Positions 1-11,900 of a stretch of DNA of 64,000 nucleotides are shown piece by piece. The notes under the pieces were generated by a model. It did not search any database and had not been told where the DNA came from. It saw only the letters and a program-made list of their open reading frames with translations. The first letter of the stretch is position 1; each line of letters begins with the position of its first letter. A program made the position numbers and the translations under genes. Where the stretch lies: contig OY986971.1 in assembly GCA_963920575.1 (NCBI GenBank), positions 13,754,492 to 13,818,491 of the forward strand, read 5' to 3'. The DNA is from Narthecium ossifragum (taxonomy: Eukaryota > Streptophyta > Magnoliopsida > Dioscoreales > Nartheciaceae).

Positions 1-778
1 CACACCACATTTATTGTTTGGCACGGAGCTTTGACCATATATTTTGATTTGGAGATCTTTTGGGATCTTTGGGCACTCAAAATGTAAAATAATAAATATA
101 GAGGTCGATAATGAACTATTTATTATATCACTCATTACATCAACATTCATCAACACACTATGACTTGTACATTCTCATTCTCTCCACCAACTATATTGAT
201 CCCCCGGGTTTAAATGTCGATGGAGTTGACCCCCACTAATAGATTGCATAAACAATAAAAACTGTGAAAATGTGGAATATGGTGAATGTTGCTCATCAAA
301 CTCTCTAATGAGGCCCATGAAACGGATAGGTTGGTCTTCGAATGTTAACTTCTCGAGCATGTTGTACCCGAAAGCTACACGCGGAGGAGGATTTGATGAA
401 AACTCTCCATAGCTATTATAACGGTGTAGCTATGACTGCTCATAAATGTATGGCTGCTGGCTCTGAGAATCATATGAACCATAGTGACGATAGCCCTAAA
501 AACTATAGCCCTGGGGATCGACGGTATGACGAGCAGAAATTGACGTGGGGTACGGATAATCTCCAAAGATATGTGATGAAGAATAGCTATCATAAGTGTA
601 TCTCTCCTTGGAGTGGAAGGGGTGCTGATAAGACAGAAGAGTGGATGATGAAATGGCATCAACGAGACCGTCTCATATCGAAATAATCATACTGAGCATC
701 TCACACTGTTCCTTGAGGGATGCCTAGATGCCAGTGCGCAACAATGGATCATCCTCGTACGGATCCTGAACGAGGTAT

Positions 779-1059
779 TCATCCACTTATCTGTCTATGT
801 CCAACTTCATGTTCTTCATAGCTTTTTTCGCCTCCTTTTACCCTATCAAGTTCGTCTCTCAAGCTTCCCCTGACCTCTAGGGGCACTTTTGAACATTTTG
901 CCATGCTCGAGTCATTACCGGTATATGCGCCTTCAGTCGACTGACACCACCTCCTTTGCCAACCATGCCACAATATTTACATGCCCATCCAAATCTTGTT
1001 CCGGGAAGAGGATCCCCATACCGCCATCCAATATCCTCTTCACATGATTTCGAACCCAT
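779..1059 (-). pseudogene. BED-type zinc finger of a hAT transposase, frameshifted
   Basis: The minus-strand frame opening at 1059 reads MGSKSCEEDIGWRYGDPLPG and then a Cys-x2-Cys pair (CKYC) and GGGVSRLKAH. This is the BED zinc-finger pattern found at the N-terminus of plant hAT transposase-like proteins. The frame stops near 877, but the next frame continues with the family-like stretch PLEVRGSLRDELDRVK down to 779. A frameshift therefore lies around 880-900. Further decayed pieces of the same protein continue in minus frames to about 175. The catalytic core (RNase H-like, hAT dimerisation region) is not recognisable, so no activity is expected. Confidence 0.65.
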
Positions 1060-1235
1060 TTAATTGAAATAATATATTATATTAATACTCCAACTTAATA
1101 CTCTAACTTAGTGCAGATGGTGGATGGTTTATATTATAACAAGGATCATTAAAATATAAATAAATTAACAAGGATCATTGTTATAAACTTATCATTAACA
1201 ATAACATATAAATAAACTAATAAATTCACCTACCT

Positions 1236-1720
1236 GTCTTTATAAGTGTCGTGGTGGATGGGCTTAAGTCCCAAACCCTCGTGACCTCGCCCCTTCTCGC
1301 TCGACACCAGGTGGTCCAAGTCTTCCAGGACGCCTCGATGCCGCGGTGGAGGGGACATCGCGGTGGAGGAGATCGCAGCGGTGGAGGAGCCGTGGAGATC
1401 TTGGTGGAGAGGAGAGGAGATCGTAGTGGAGGAGATCGCAGTGGAGAGGAGGACATCACAACGGTGGAGGTGTCGTGGAGAGGAGGAGATCGTAGCGGTG
1501 GAGGCGCCGTGGAGAGGAGGAGATCGTAGTGGTGGATCGGGAGATGGCAACGGTCAGGTAAGTTTCCTTCCTCGGTTCGTCCCCTCCTCTCAACTCTTCT
1601 CCTCTCCTCTCTGTTTTCACCCTTTTCCCCTTTCCTCTCTTCTTCTTTACATCGTTGCTTTCCCCTATCTCTGCTTCCCCCTCTCCTTTACCTCTCTTCT
1701 CCCTCTTATAATCCAACCTC
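1236..1720. repeat. Purine-rich minisatellite-like block plus pyrimidine-rich tract inside hAT
   Basis: From about 1340 to 1540 the motif ggaggagatcg(c/t)ag(c/t)gg recurs many times on the plus strand, followed by a CT-rich tract to about 1720. Long open frames here are products of composition, not genes. The hAT at 35257-36672 carries a comparable GA-rich block at the equivalent place. Confidence 0.6.
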
Positions 1721-1925
1721 AATTATTGATGTGATAGCTGCCAAACATCTTGCCGACCGCCACCACCCCGTTGCCAACCGGCAATAGCGGGTATCTACCG
1801 GCACCCGACGGTGCCGGTCGATAAATGTGCAAAGGTGGTGGTGCCAGAGCCAGGGGCAAAGCCAATGCCGCTGGCCCACCGACTCAATATTTGTCGGCTG
1901 ATGCCGGTCGGCTCGGGAATCCTTG

Positions 1926-2736
1926 GTTTCAAATATGTACTACTAGACATTTCAGCTGGGGTAAACTTGAAGACAATTAGTGTCTTGTGCAGATCTGAAC
2001 AGAGAAATTAGGAGACCTTTAATGATAACACTCTATGGCGGAGCTAGATATAAAAATTAACATCACTGATTTTTTAGTGAGGTATCATCCATAAAATAAG
2101 AAAATTAGTGTAGCAAAAAAGTGTCTCGGAGACAAAGAAAAACTAATATGAATCTCTATTTCCTCTTATAAAAAAAATCGCACTAAATTGTATAAGAAGA
2201 ATAATACATTCCTACTGCAACTAAATTAAAGGATGCTCAATTCTTGATAGGTGAAATGGTTTTAACCAAAGGCATCCTTTAGCAACTTTTTGTCTTGGCT
2301 TGCATGAAGCACCATTCTCGAAATGATTGCTATGCTTTCAAATTGCAAACAACTGAACAAGTATGCTTTACTTTGAGATAAATTCCAAGCTGAGCACCAT
2401 AATGAAAAAATGACCATATAAAATGTGATAAGGATAAGGATGACCATCATATGTATCCATCCGACATTTTAAAACCAGATAGCTTTAGCATCAATCTAAA
2501 CCCTGGCTATCAGTGTTTCAGAATGAATTATGTAGATAGATGTTTTTTCATTAGCCTATCAGGTTAGACTAACATAACGTCTTCCATAACTACAGAGATC
2601 TCGCGTTGTATTATATCTTCCAAACCTACAACAAGATGATAAGTTATTCCTCAAAATTTCAAAAACATAATTACTATATGAAAGGAAAATCATATTAAAA
2701 GGTCATAAATGTCAAGAGAACTTAATTTGGATGTAC
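1926..2736 (-). other. Intron 16 sequence of the S9 peptidase gene, nothing recognised
   Basis: AT-rich intron sequence between exon 16 and the hAT element. I searched the minus strand for the expected C-terminal exon (the region around the catalytic His) and did not find it here or in 1-1925. Confidence 0.5.
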
Positions 2737-2996
2737 CTTGTCATCTAAGCCTTGGAACAGAATCACCGGACATGTAAACTTATCAACACAATTAATAGGT
2801 GAGCGCTCAAAAACTGATTCTTCATTCCCTAGAACAAGGACATAGAAGATATTACTATTTCCATCATAAACGCAGTAATCTAAGTAGCATATCAACCGAA
2901 ATTGGTTAGTTTGCATGAAAGCTTACCAACGAGTTTGTCGATATAGTGAGATTCAAATTTGTGAGTTTCTGCTCTCAATAAGGACAAGTCAGCAAC
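2737..2996 (-). CDS. S9 peptidase exons 15-16 (catalytic Asp region)
   Basis: Exon 15 (2996-2927) encodes [20 protein letters not shown] then KLV, which directly continues the ...KAGASLFG end of exon 14 in phase 0. Exon 16 (2828-2737) encodes [20 protein letters not shown] then DK, including the catalytic Asp region. Donors are gtaagc and gtacat. The next expected block, with the catalytic His, was not found in 1-2736. Confidence 0.9.
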
Positions 2997-5900
2997 CTGT
3001 TCATGTGCCATCATACACAAATGACTAAAGTTCATGACCAATCAAAATAATAGTGCAAAAGAAACTCAAAGGAACGGTTAAATACTAGGGCTCATTCCTT
3101 AACTTCTTCCACTTGGTTTAAATATTATAGATGAATTTGAGAGTTGTATTAGAATTAATTTAGGGTATCATCCATCCAAAAGAAGACGGAAGTCTACCCA
3201 AATTCATAACTGCAGTAAAAATCTACAAGTTTAAACGTTAATATTTCCTTGAGAAAGTAGTGAACCATTAAAATCCATGAATGACTGCATAGCCAAGTCA
3301 TTCGCCGAACTTGGCGTAAATGACGAAATCAATTCAGGGGAAAAAATAAAAATAAACCAAACCAAAAGTATTTAAAAATAAGATTTCATTAATTATAATA
3401 AAATTTTGGAGATGGATTGTATCAAAATAATGCAGCTACAGCCAAACTATGTTTGGCACATACCCACCTATTTATGATTCATACCTGTACCCTGAAATTA
3501 ACATTTCAAACTGAAAAAAGACTACTTATTAAATTCAGAGCCTTCAATCTTGGGCATTCTACTTGGATGCCTTGATGCTTGTTTCAAGTAGCTCAACAAT
3601 CTTTTCGATAGATCAAACCTTCCACCACCATTGGGTCCAAACTGCACCTCCCGCTGTCGATCCTACATTTTTCTGTATTAAAAGCACTACCTAAAACTAC
3701 AGTAGAATTTGAAAAGTTATTAGACCACAAACCATGATGGAAAACACCATACATGTAGCTCTATTAGTCCACCGTATCAAATAAAAAATATCAGATTCAT
3801 TATCTAGACATCTAACTGGGACACTAGAGTAATTATACAACTCGGTTAGCAACATCTTTAGTGATGATGCATTTTACTGCGCTGTTTACCAGGGAGGCTC
3901 TGACAAATATCAAAATCAGATTTTAACCAGGCACCTTAGTACTGGGACACTGTAGTACTTCTACAATTCATTATCAATGTCTTTAATCATGGTGCGCCTT
4001 TCGTTATTAGCACGCTTATCAAGGAGGCTCTCTTATTAGTCGCATGCTATTATTGAAGCTGCATATCTCGCGCCTTTCATCATGACTCGTGATCTACTAA
4101 ACATCCTGTTGCATATTGTAACTTCAGATTGTGTCATTAATACAAGATTGCGTAACGAAGGATAAATATGCAGTTTAGATCCGACAATAATGTCAATTTT
4201 AATCTTCTTGCAAATCCATGAGGTACTTGAAACAAAACGTCAAGGGACATGTTACAAGCACTTAGCTCGTAAGCCTTCCAAGCTTGCGTGCCGGATAAAT
4301 CGAACCAGAGGCCGGAGTGGGTGTTCCCTTGGGCTTGGCCTTCTTCTTCCCAATGGCTAAGGAAAGGGAGGAGAGTCCAGCACGTAGCCCAAGTCCTCCA
4401 GGTGAGGAGCCAGAGTAGACGGCTCGAGATGGCGCGGTGAAGTCAAGGGTCGGCGCGGCAGAAGTAGTCAACGTTGGGGAGTGGTGTTGGCATAGCGGGA
4501 TGACGCTGGCACGGACGCGACGTGGGGACGTGGGGACGTGGCGCAAGCGTGGCACGGCGTGGACGTGGTGCGGCGTGGCACGGCGCGGCGTGTACGTGGT
4601 GCGGTGTGGCACGTTGCGTCGGAGAGTGACACAGGGGCGTGCGGCTCGGGCGTGTGGAGTGGCCGAGCGAGCACGGCGCTGCGGGATGGCATGAGCGCGG
4701 GGGCACGACATGCGTGGGCGTCGTGCAACAACAGCATTGGTGAGCGGAGCGTAGCACGGGGCGTGTCGTGGCATGGCGCGGTGGCGTGCAGCGAGTGGAG
4801 GGAGTGCGACGAGCGGGTGCGCGGCAAGTGGGGGCACACGCCAGCGGGTGCGTGGCAAGTGGAGCACACACGCCAGCGAGTGAGCGGGTGAGAGGGCATG
4901 CGACGAGCGGGGGCGTGAGCAGGGTGCACCAGCGAGCAGAAGAGGAGAGAGAGAGAGCGCGGCACGGGGCGTGTCATGGCGTGGCGCAACGGCGTGCGGC
5001 TAGTGGAGGGAGTGCGACGAGCGGGTGCGTGGCAAGTGGGGCGCACACGCCAGCGGGTGCGCGGGCGAGAGGGCATGCGACTAGCGGGGGCGTGAGCAGG
5101 GTGCACCAACGAGCAAAAGAGGAGAGAGAGAGAGTTGATCAAGAAAAAGGGGTTGGATAGGTTGCGTTTTATAGGGGATGGCTTGGAGGAGTTGTAGTGG
5201 AGTTAGGGAAGGGAGGTTCGGAGATTGAGTGGGGATAGGATGGAAGGAATTAGGGAAAGTGCGGAGTCCAGGGTAATTAGGACTTTGGGATTCTTAATAG
5301 GAATTTTAAAAAGGAGTCTCAAGAAAGAATCATTGGTCAACTCCAATTAGAGTTGCAATATGGGGAGTCCTAGTGGAGATCCAACTAGAGTCCTAATTAG
5401 GGGGGAATCCTAGGGTAACTAGGATTAGGGGATTCCTAATAGGAAATTTAGAAAGGAGTCTCAAGAAGGAATCCTTGATAAACTCCGATTAGAGTTGCCG
5501 TATTAGGAATCTCATACGGTCCAGGCTCGAGCAAACTTAACTCAAGTGAAGATAGAAGCGTCGATCCAGTCTCAAGCTGATTTAATTCAAGCAGAGAAGG
5601 AAGCACCGACCCAATCTAATCCAGCTAGGGGCAAGTGATCTCGGGCGAGGAATATAGGGCCAATCACAGCCGTGATTGGCCAAACAAATGGAGAAAACAA
5701 TTGAATGCATAACGTTTCCTGTAACCTCTGCTTTCGTGTAGAATGGAGAAAACAATTTAAGCTCTATGCCTTAGTAGGAGAATTGGATTTTAATTCCTGT
5801 TTAGAGGTCTTTCCTTGTGGGATGAGAGACTCCTTTTGTTATTTAAAAATGTTGAAATAAAGGAAACGTAGACAAGAATTTCTCCACCAAATTTGTGTAT

Positions 5901-8900
5901 GGCTGAGTTGCTCAACTTGAGCCTCTCTTCAACCACTTCCCTCTCATGTCTTATCTTCCACCCAATCGTTTCATCATAGGTCGACAAACGGAAAATTGAT
6001 CCGGCGTCTCTACCAGTGGTGTCATCAGAAAGCAACGAACCCGTTACGCAAGCTTATAAGAAGCAACTTCGTAACAAAGTGGTATAAGACGATACGACCC
6101 TCCCGTGTTCCATGGCAGACCCACGTCGCAATGCATTGGAGCAGGCCCTCCAAAGTCTGACCGAGACAACCATGCTACTTCATCATCATTCGGACACTCC
6201 AACGGCGAAGGCAAAACTCACACCTCAATGCCCAAGTGATGTGGACACCATCTATTTAGAGTCATAATCCGCTCTTATTAGAGTTTTTGTATTTGAGTTG
6301 AGCCTTACTGTTATTTGGGTTGAGTCCATTTGAGTTTGTATTGGTTGAGTCGCTTCCCTTATCCTATAAAAGAAGACCTAGTTATGTCTTGAGAAACGAT
6401 TGATGAAATGAAAACTATTTTACTTACTCTCCCAATCTCTCAGATACTCTCCCTCTTCCTCCTCCTTCCTATCATCCCTCCCCCCTCCCCTGCTAGCTTC
6501 CTCTCGGCCAATCTGCATCAAATTGGTATCAGAGCAGACTGCTTGATGTCTGGTTCAAGCAGTTGACCCTCTAAAGTCACCTTTCCTTACCCTCCCCACC
6601 AGCTGTTGCCACCTCCACCACCTCCTTCAAGGCCTCAGCAGCCCATCCTTCAACTATTCTGACCATACACCTCGCAATATCACCTGCGCTGCTGCGCATC
6701 TCTCAAACCCCAGCCCTTATCCTAGTCCCAGTCATAGCCGACGAACTTGACGTCAAAGACAAATCTTCGACGAGGAGGATGACCTAGCTCAGCTCGAAGA
6801 GCTGGGCATCAGCAACCCATAGTAGAAAACGAGATCCATCAATGCTTTTCAAAAAAAAAGAAAAGAGAGTCTATGTTCATCGCAAGAAGAAGAGTTCATG
6901 TTCAGTTTCCAGCAAGAAGAAGACATTAAGAAGATAAGCCAGCAAAACGAAAAAAGACAAAAGAAAAGAAAAAAAGAAAAGTTAGTTGTCGTCAGTCCCT
7001 TCCTCCATTCCCCCCATCTCCTTCTCTTCCACTACTCTACTTTACCCTCCTTTTTCCTCTTCTTCTCCACTCTCATGTGCGGTCATCCTTTCCCTCCTTC
7101 TAAACCCACCCTTGCCCACTCCAACAACCCACAGCCAAGCTCCACAAACCAGAGGAAAAAGAAGCCAGAGAGGAAGTCAGTAAAGAAGGAGAAGAAACCG
7201 AAAGCCAGGAAAAAAAAAAGCAGAGGAAGCGTCGGTCTTCTTCCTCCCCTTTTTCCTCTATCCCCTTCTTCGGATTCCTTCTCCCACCCTCTTCTCCCCC
7301 TTCTTCTTTCCTCTCATTCTCAGTCCCTCCCCTCTCCTCAGACTCATCCACCCAGTAGATCCCCAAAACCATTCTTTTCTACCAGGAAACCAGAGAGTGA
7401 GAGTGAGAGATTGAGAGAGAGACGTAGAAAGAGAGTGAGCAAGAGAGAGGTACCTGATCCGCCACTGTCACCATCACCGTCGTATGCCGCCATCGCCTTC
7501 ACCGTTGTACGCCGCCATCGCCTTCACCATCGCCTTCACCGTCGCCCGCTTCCATTACAACCAAATCGCAGAAGCACCGCCGCCTCCACCGTCTTCTCCT
7601 CAGATCCGCCTTGGATACGCCTCCACTGACCCCGACCCGCGGGAGGGCACCGCCTTCTTCCCCGCAGCCGCACCCTCACCTCGGGACCCCCGACGCCGCC
7701 CTCGGGACGCCCCGATCTCCTTTTACCCCGATCGGGTAAGCTTGGGAGTGGGTCTTAAAAGGCCGGTCAGACAAGCCCAATTAGTAAACGGGTCTAGGCA
7801 TAGTGGGTCTTAAAAGGCCGGTCAGACAAGCCCAATTAGTAAACGGGTCTAGGCATAGTTATTTGACCCAACCCAAGGTCAAATCAGATTCAGCCCACTT
7901 TAGCTTGGAACAGACTGAGAGCAGACCAAATCAGATTGAGCCAGGTTAGGCCACTTATGTCAATCAGATTGAACCAGGTTAGTCACTCCCATGGATCTAG
8001 CTTGTGAATTCTGAATTTATCAACAATTCTCTATCGTGTTGAGCATAATTCCACAAATTTTCGTACTCTGCTTGCCATATATGCCTACTCCACTTATGAT
8101 TGCTTCAAATTGCCATACATGCCTAATACACCCTAATAACTGAACTTTGATATTAATTGTGAAGTTTACCAACAATTCTTGAAATCCAATGCTACGAGCT
8201 TGGAAGTTATGTGACATAATCCCAACATTGAAATTTTTACTGAAATTAGCTTAAAATTTGTATTGAAATTTACATGGAATTCACTCCTATTGATCGCTTG
8301 CATCATACCTTAGGTCCATAGACAAGCATTTGCATATTAGATGTAGTCACCCCACATCTGCATGCAATTTCGTAGTGGTCGTTTCACATCTGATTCACAA
8401 CCTCGCGTGACATGGACCCTACAATGGAATCTTTAGTGCAAAACCTTCAGGATTTAACTACTGAACTCCGGCAAGTTCGACATGAGAATGCTCGGACTAA
8501 CACTAAGATAGACGCACTTGATGTGTCCGTCCAAAGAATAAGTGGTGTCAACGATAACCACTCACATCGCATTGTGGGCCCATACACTGATGACGAAGGT
8601 CCCGCATTCCTAGGATTTGTCCAACGAAACATTTCTCGCCCCCATCGACATCATCAAGACTTAGGTCCCCAGCACAATGGTCGACGACGTAGGCATGACA
8701 CTAGGGGTGGCAATTCGGGTCGTAACCCGTGAACCCGACCCGACCCGACCCGAAATAAACGGGTTCGGGTTTGGTATAATCGGGTTCGACCCGTTTATGA
8801 CCCGTGAATAAACGGGTCGGGTCGGGTTGACCCGCGGGTTACGCGGGTCAACCCATTTAACCCGTTTATTCCTTATCCATTCAACAGTACCCACTGGGCT

Positions 8901-11900
8901 ACTGTCTACTAAGCCCACTACCCAGGCCCACTCCTCCACTCCCCTCTCTCCCCCACTACCAGGCCCACCTCCACTCACTCTCTTCCCCACCCCCCCCCCC
9001 CGGCGCCCTCTCCCTCCCCCCCCCCACGGCGCCCTCTTCCCCACCCCCCCGGCGCCCTCTTCCTCCTCCCCCCCCCGGCGCCCTCTTCCCCACCCCCCGG
9101 CGCCCTCTTCCTCCCCCCCGGCGCCCTCTTCCTCTCCACGAGCCCGAGGTCGCCACACCGGCGCCCTCTTCCTCTCCACGAGCCCGAAGTCGCCACACCG
9201 GCGCCCTCTTCGACCTCCACGAGCTCGAGGTCGCCACAGCGCCGTCCTCGACCTCCTCGACCACGAAGCGGCCAGATCTGGCTATTTCCCAGCCAGTTCC
9301 GGCCATTCCCAGCCAGATCCGGCCAGATCCGGCCATTTCTGGCCCGATCCGGCCAAATCCGGCCATTTCTGGCCAGATCCGGCCGCCGGCGCTGACGCCG
9401 AGCGCCGCCTCTCCCTCTGGCCAGTGGCGGGTTGACCCGAATCCGACCCGACCCGCCTAACCCGTTTAATAAACGGGTTAGGCGGGTCGGGTCGGGTTGA
9501 CCCGTTTATAATTGGGTCGGGTTCAGGTTTATAAACCTGACCCGTTTATTAAACGGGTCGGGTTCGGGTTGGGTGTTTTGTTAAACGGGTCAGTGTATGA
9601 CCCGACCCGAACCCGACCCGCGAACCCGAATTGCCACCCCTACATGACACCGAGTTTAGAGATGTCCGTGATCACAATGAAGACGTGATGCGAGGCATTC
9701 GAGTTGAGACCCCCACCTTTGATGACCGCCTTGACCCAAAACTCAAGTGAAGTTAAACACAACCCTACCATGAACGTATCGACTCAAGTGAAGTTGAACA
9801 CGACCCTACCATGAACGTGGCTCGGTGTGCCCTTTTCCATCCAAAAGTGATGATTGGCGCCGAAATGCTATCTTTCGCACCTACATCAAGTGTGAAGAGA
9901 AGGATTGCAAGGTCATCATCGATAGTAGGAGCTGTATAAATGTGATCTCTTCCACCGTCTTCCATTTGGGTATGACTTCAGTTCCCCATCCGCACCCTTA
10001 TAAGGTTTCTTGGGTCGATATGTCCTCCATTCCCATCAAAGAAAGGTGCATGGTCCCCAATAAAGATCCTATCTTATACAGATAGCATCTTAGGATGACC
10101 CTGATTATTCGACCTTGATGTTACCATCTATGGTCGATCCAACTCTTGTTCCTTCACATTTAAAGGGAAGAAAATCAAACTCAATCCCTTGAAACCCTCT
10201 ACAACTGTCAAGAACACATCAAAGATTGTGCCCGCGGGTAAGAGTCCTCCCTTGAGCAAGGGCCTCCACATTATCAATCCATCTAAATTTTAGGAGGTCC
10301 GGAACGAATCTGTGATATTTGCCTTAGTTGCCAACGAGGTCTCGCCAGACAACCAAGGCAAGCTACCTCCAGAGGTCCACTCAATCCTTACAGAGTTTCA
10401 AGATGTTTTTCCTAATGACTTTCCAGACCACCCACTAGCGATGCGAGACATCTAACATGTTATAGACTTAGTCTCAGTAGCCACCCTTCCAAATCTCCCA
10501 CATTACCGCATGAACCCTTTTCAGCATGCTGAATTACAATGGCAGGTGCACGAGCTCTTACGCAAGGGGTTTGTTCGTGAGAGCTTGAGCCCATGTGCGG
10601 TACCAGCCCTCCTAACACCAAAGAAGGATGGATTGTGGCGAATGTGCGTGGATAGTCACATCATTAATAAAATCACGGTCAAGTATCGCTTCCCCATACC
10701 AAGGTTGGATAACATGTTGGTTATGATGACATGCGCTATCATTATTTCCAAAATTGACTTAAAAGCGGCTACCACCAAATTCGGGTTCAGCCAGGAGATG
10801 AATGGAAAACCGCCTTCAAGACCAAGGATGGTTTGTATAAACGGCCTTTGATGCCTTTTAGGCTATCAAATGCTCCAAGTACTTTCATGTGAATCATGAC
10901 TCAAGTAATCCGACCTTTCATGGGCAAATTCTTGGTCATGTACTTTGATGATATTCTTGTCTATAATCAATCCAAGGAGCAACATCTGACCCATCTTAGG
11001 CAAGTTTGTGTCGGCTTTAGGACGGAACACTTGTATGTCAATCTCAAGAAATGCTCGTTCCTCACTGCTAGTGTAGATTTCTTGGAATAAATTGTCTCCT
11101 CCGATGGATTAGCGGCTGATCCCAACAAAATCAAAGCAATCACTGAATGGCCTGAGCCAAAAACTATCAGTGATATAAATAGCTTCCATGGACCCGCCAC
11201 TTTCTATCGGCGTTTCATCAAGGGGTTCAGTACCATCATGGCCACCTTGACGGACTGCCTCAAATTAAGCGAGTTTCAGTGGACGAAAGCTGTCGTCGCG
11301 GCCTTTCAAGACATCAAGCAAAAAATGGTGCAGGCCCCAGTTATGCGCCTCCCAGACTTTGCTAAAGCCTTTGAAGTAGAATGTAATGCATCTGGCATCG
11401 ACATTGGAGTGTTAAGTCAGGAACGAATCCGATCGCATTTTTCAGCGAGAAGCTCAATGATGTCAAACAAAAATATTCCACCTATGACAATGAATTTTAT
11501 GCCATGGTCCAAGCCCTGCGGTATTGGTGACAATATCTCTTACCATACAAGTTCGTCCTCTACTCTGACCACGAGGCCCTGCGTTTTGTTAACTCCCAAA
11601 AGAAGTTGAACCCTAAGCGTGCTCGTTGGGTTGAATTCTTACAGGAGTACACCTTTGATTTAAAACACCGTTCGGGCGTCACGAACAAGGCTGCAGATGC
11701 GCTGAGTCGGCGCCTTACTGTACTTTCTGCAATGAGTACTAAAATCACTGGATTTGACCGTCTCAAAGAAGATTACGATTCTTGTCCAGTTTTTCAAGCC
11801 ACTTTTCAAGCCCTTACGAATGGACGAGGATCCTTAGTTGATGATTTTTCTCTACGGGATGGATATCTATTCAAAGCTAACAAACTTTGCATCTCCAAGT

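Larger units (their letters stand above)
1..1925 (-). mobile_element. hAT-family DNA transposon, 5' part (other end outside window)
   Basis: The right boundary is seen at 1925, where the sequence ends in aatccttg. This mirrors the caaggatt end of the complete hAT at 35257-36672. The following 8 bp (1926-1933, gtttcaaa) would be one TSD copy; the other end lies left of base 1. Read on the minus strand, the element has a GC-rich end (about 1735-1925), a purine/pyrimidine-biased block (1236-1720), a BED zinc-finger reading frame (779-1059) and degraded downstream coding (175-700). A peptide piece at 175-360 resembles one in the 35257-36672 element, so both belong to one family. It sits in the last visible intron of the S9 peptidase gene. 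Confidence 0.7.

Noticed and set aside
2590..2640. Possible next peptidase exon after exon 16 (acceptor-like tgtag then GTTTGGAAGATA).
   Set aside because: In the required phase it hits a stop after four codons and does not resemble the conserved C-terminal sequence.
3540..3665. Minus-strand reading [15 protein letters not shown] followed by a stop, looking like a protein C-terminus.
   Set aside because: It does not match the expected peptidase C-terminus, is preceded by a stop in the same frame, and lies inside intron 14; no supporting exon nearby.
4262..5160. Several long open frames on both strands (up to 224 codons).
   Set aside because: They come from gcgtgg/cacggc low-complexity DNA; frames overlap on both strands and the peptides are only Arg/Pro/His/Thr-rich without any domain.
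8661..9435. Pro-rich and Gly/Arg-rich frames in the hAT at 8702-9642.
   Set aside because: Produced by ggcgcc tandem words; no homology features.
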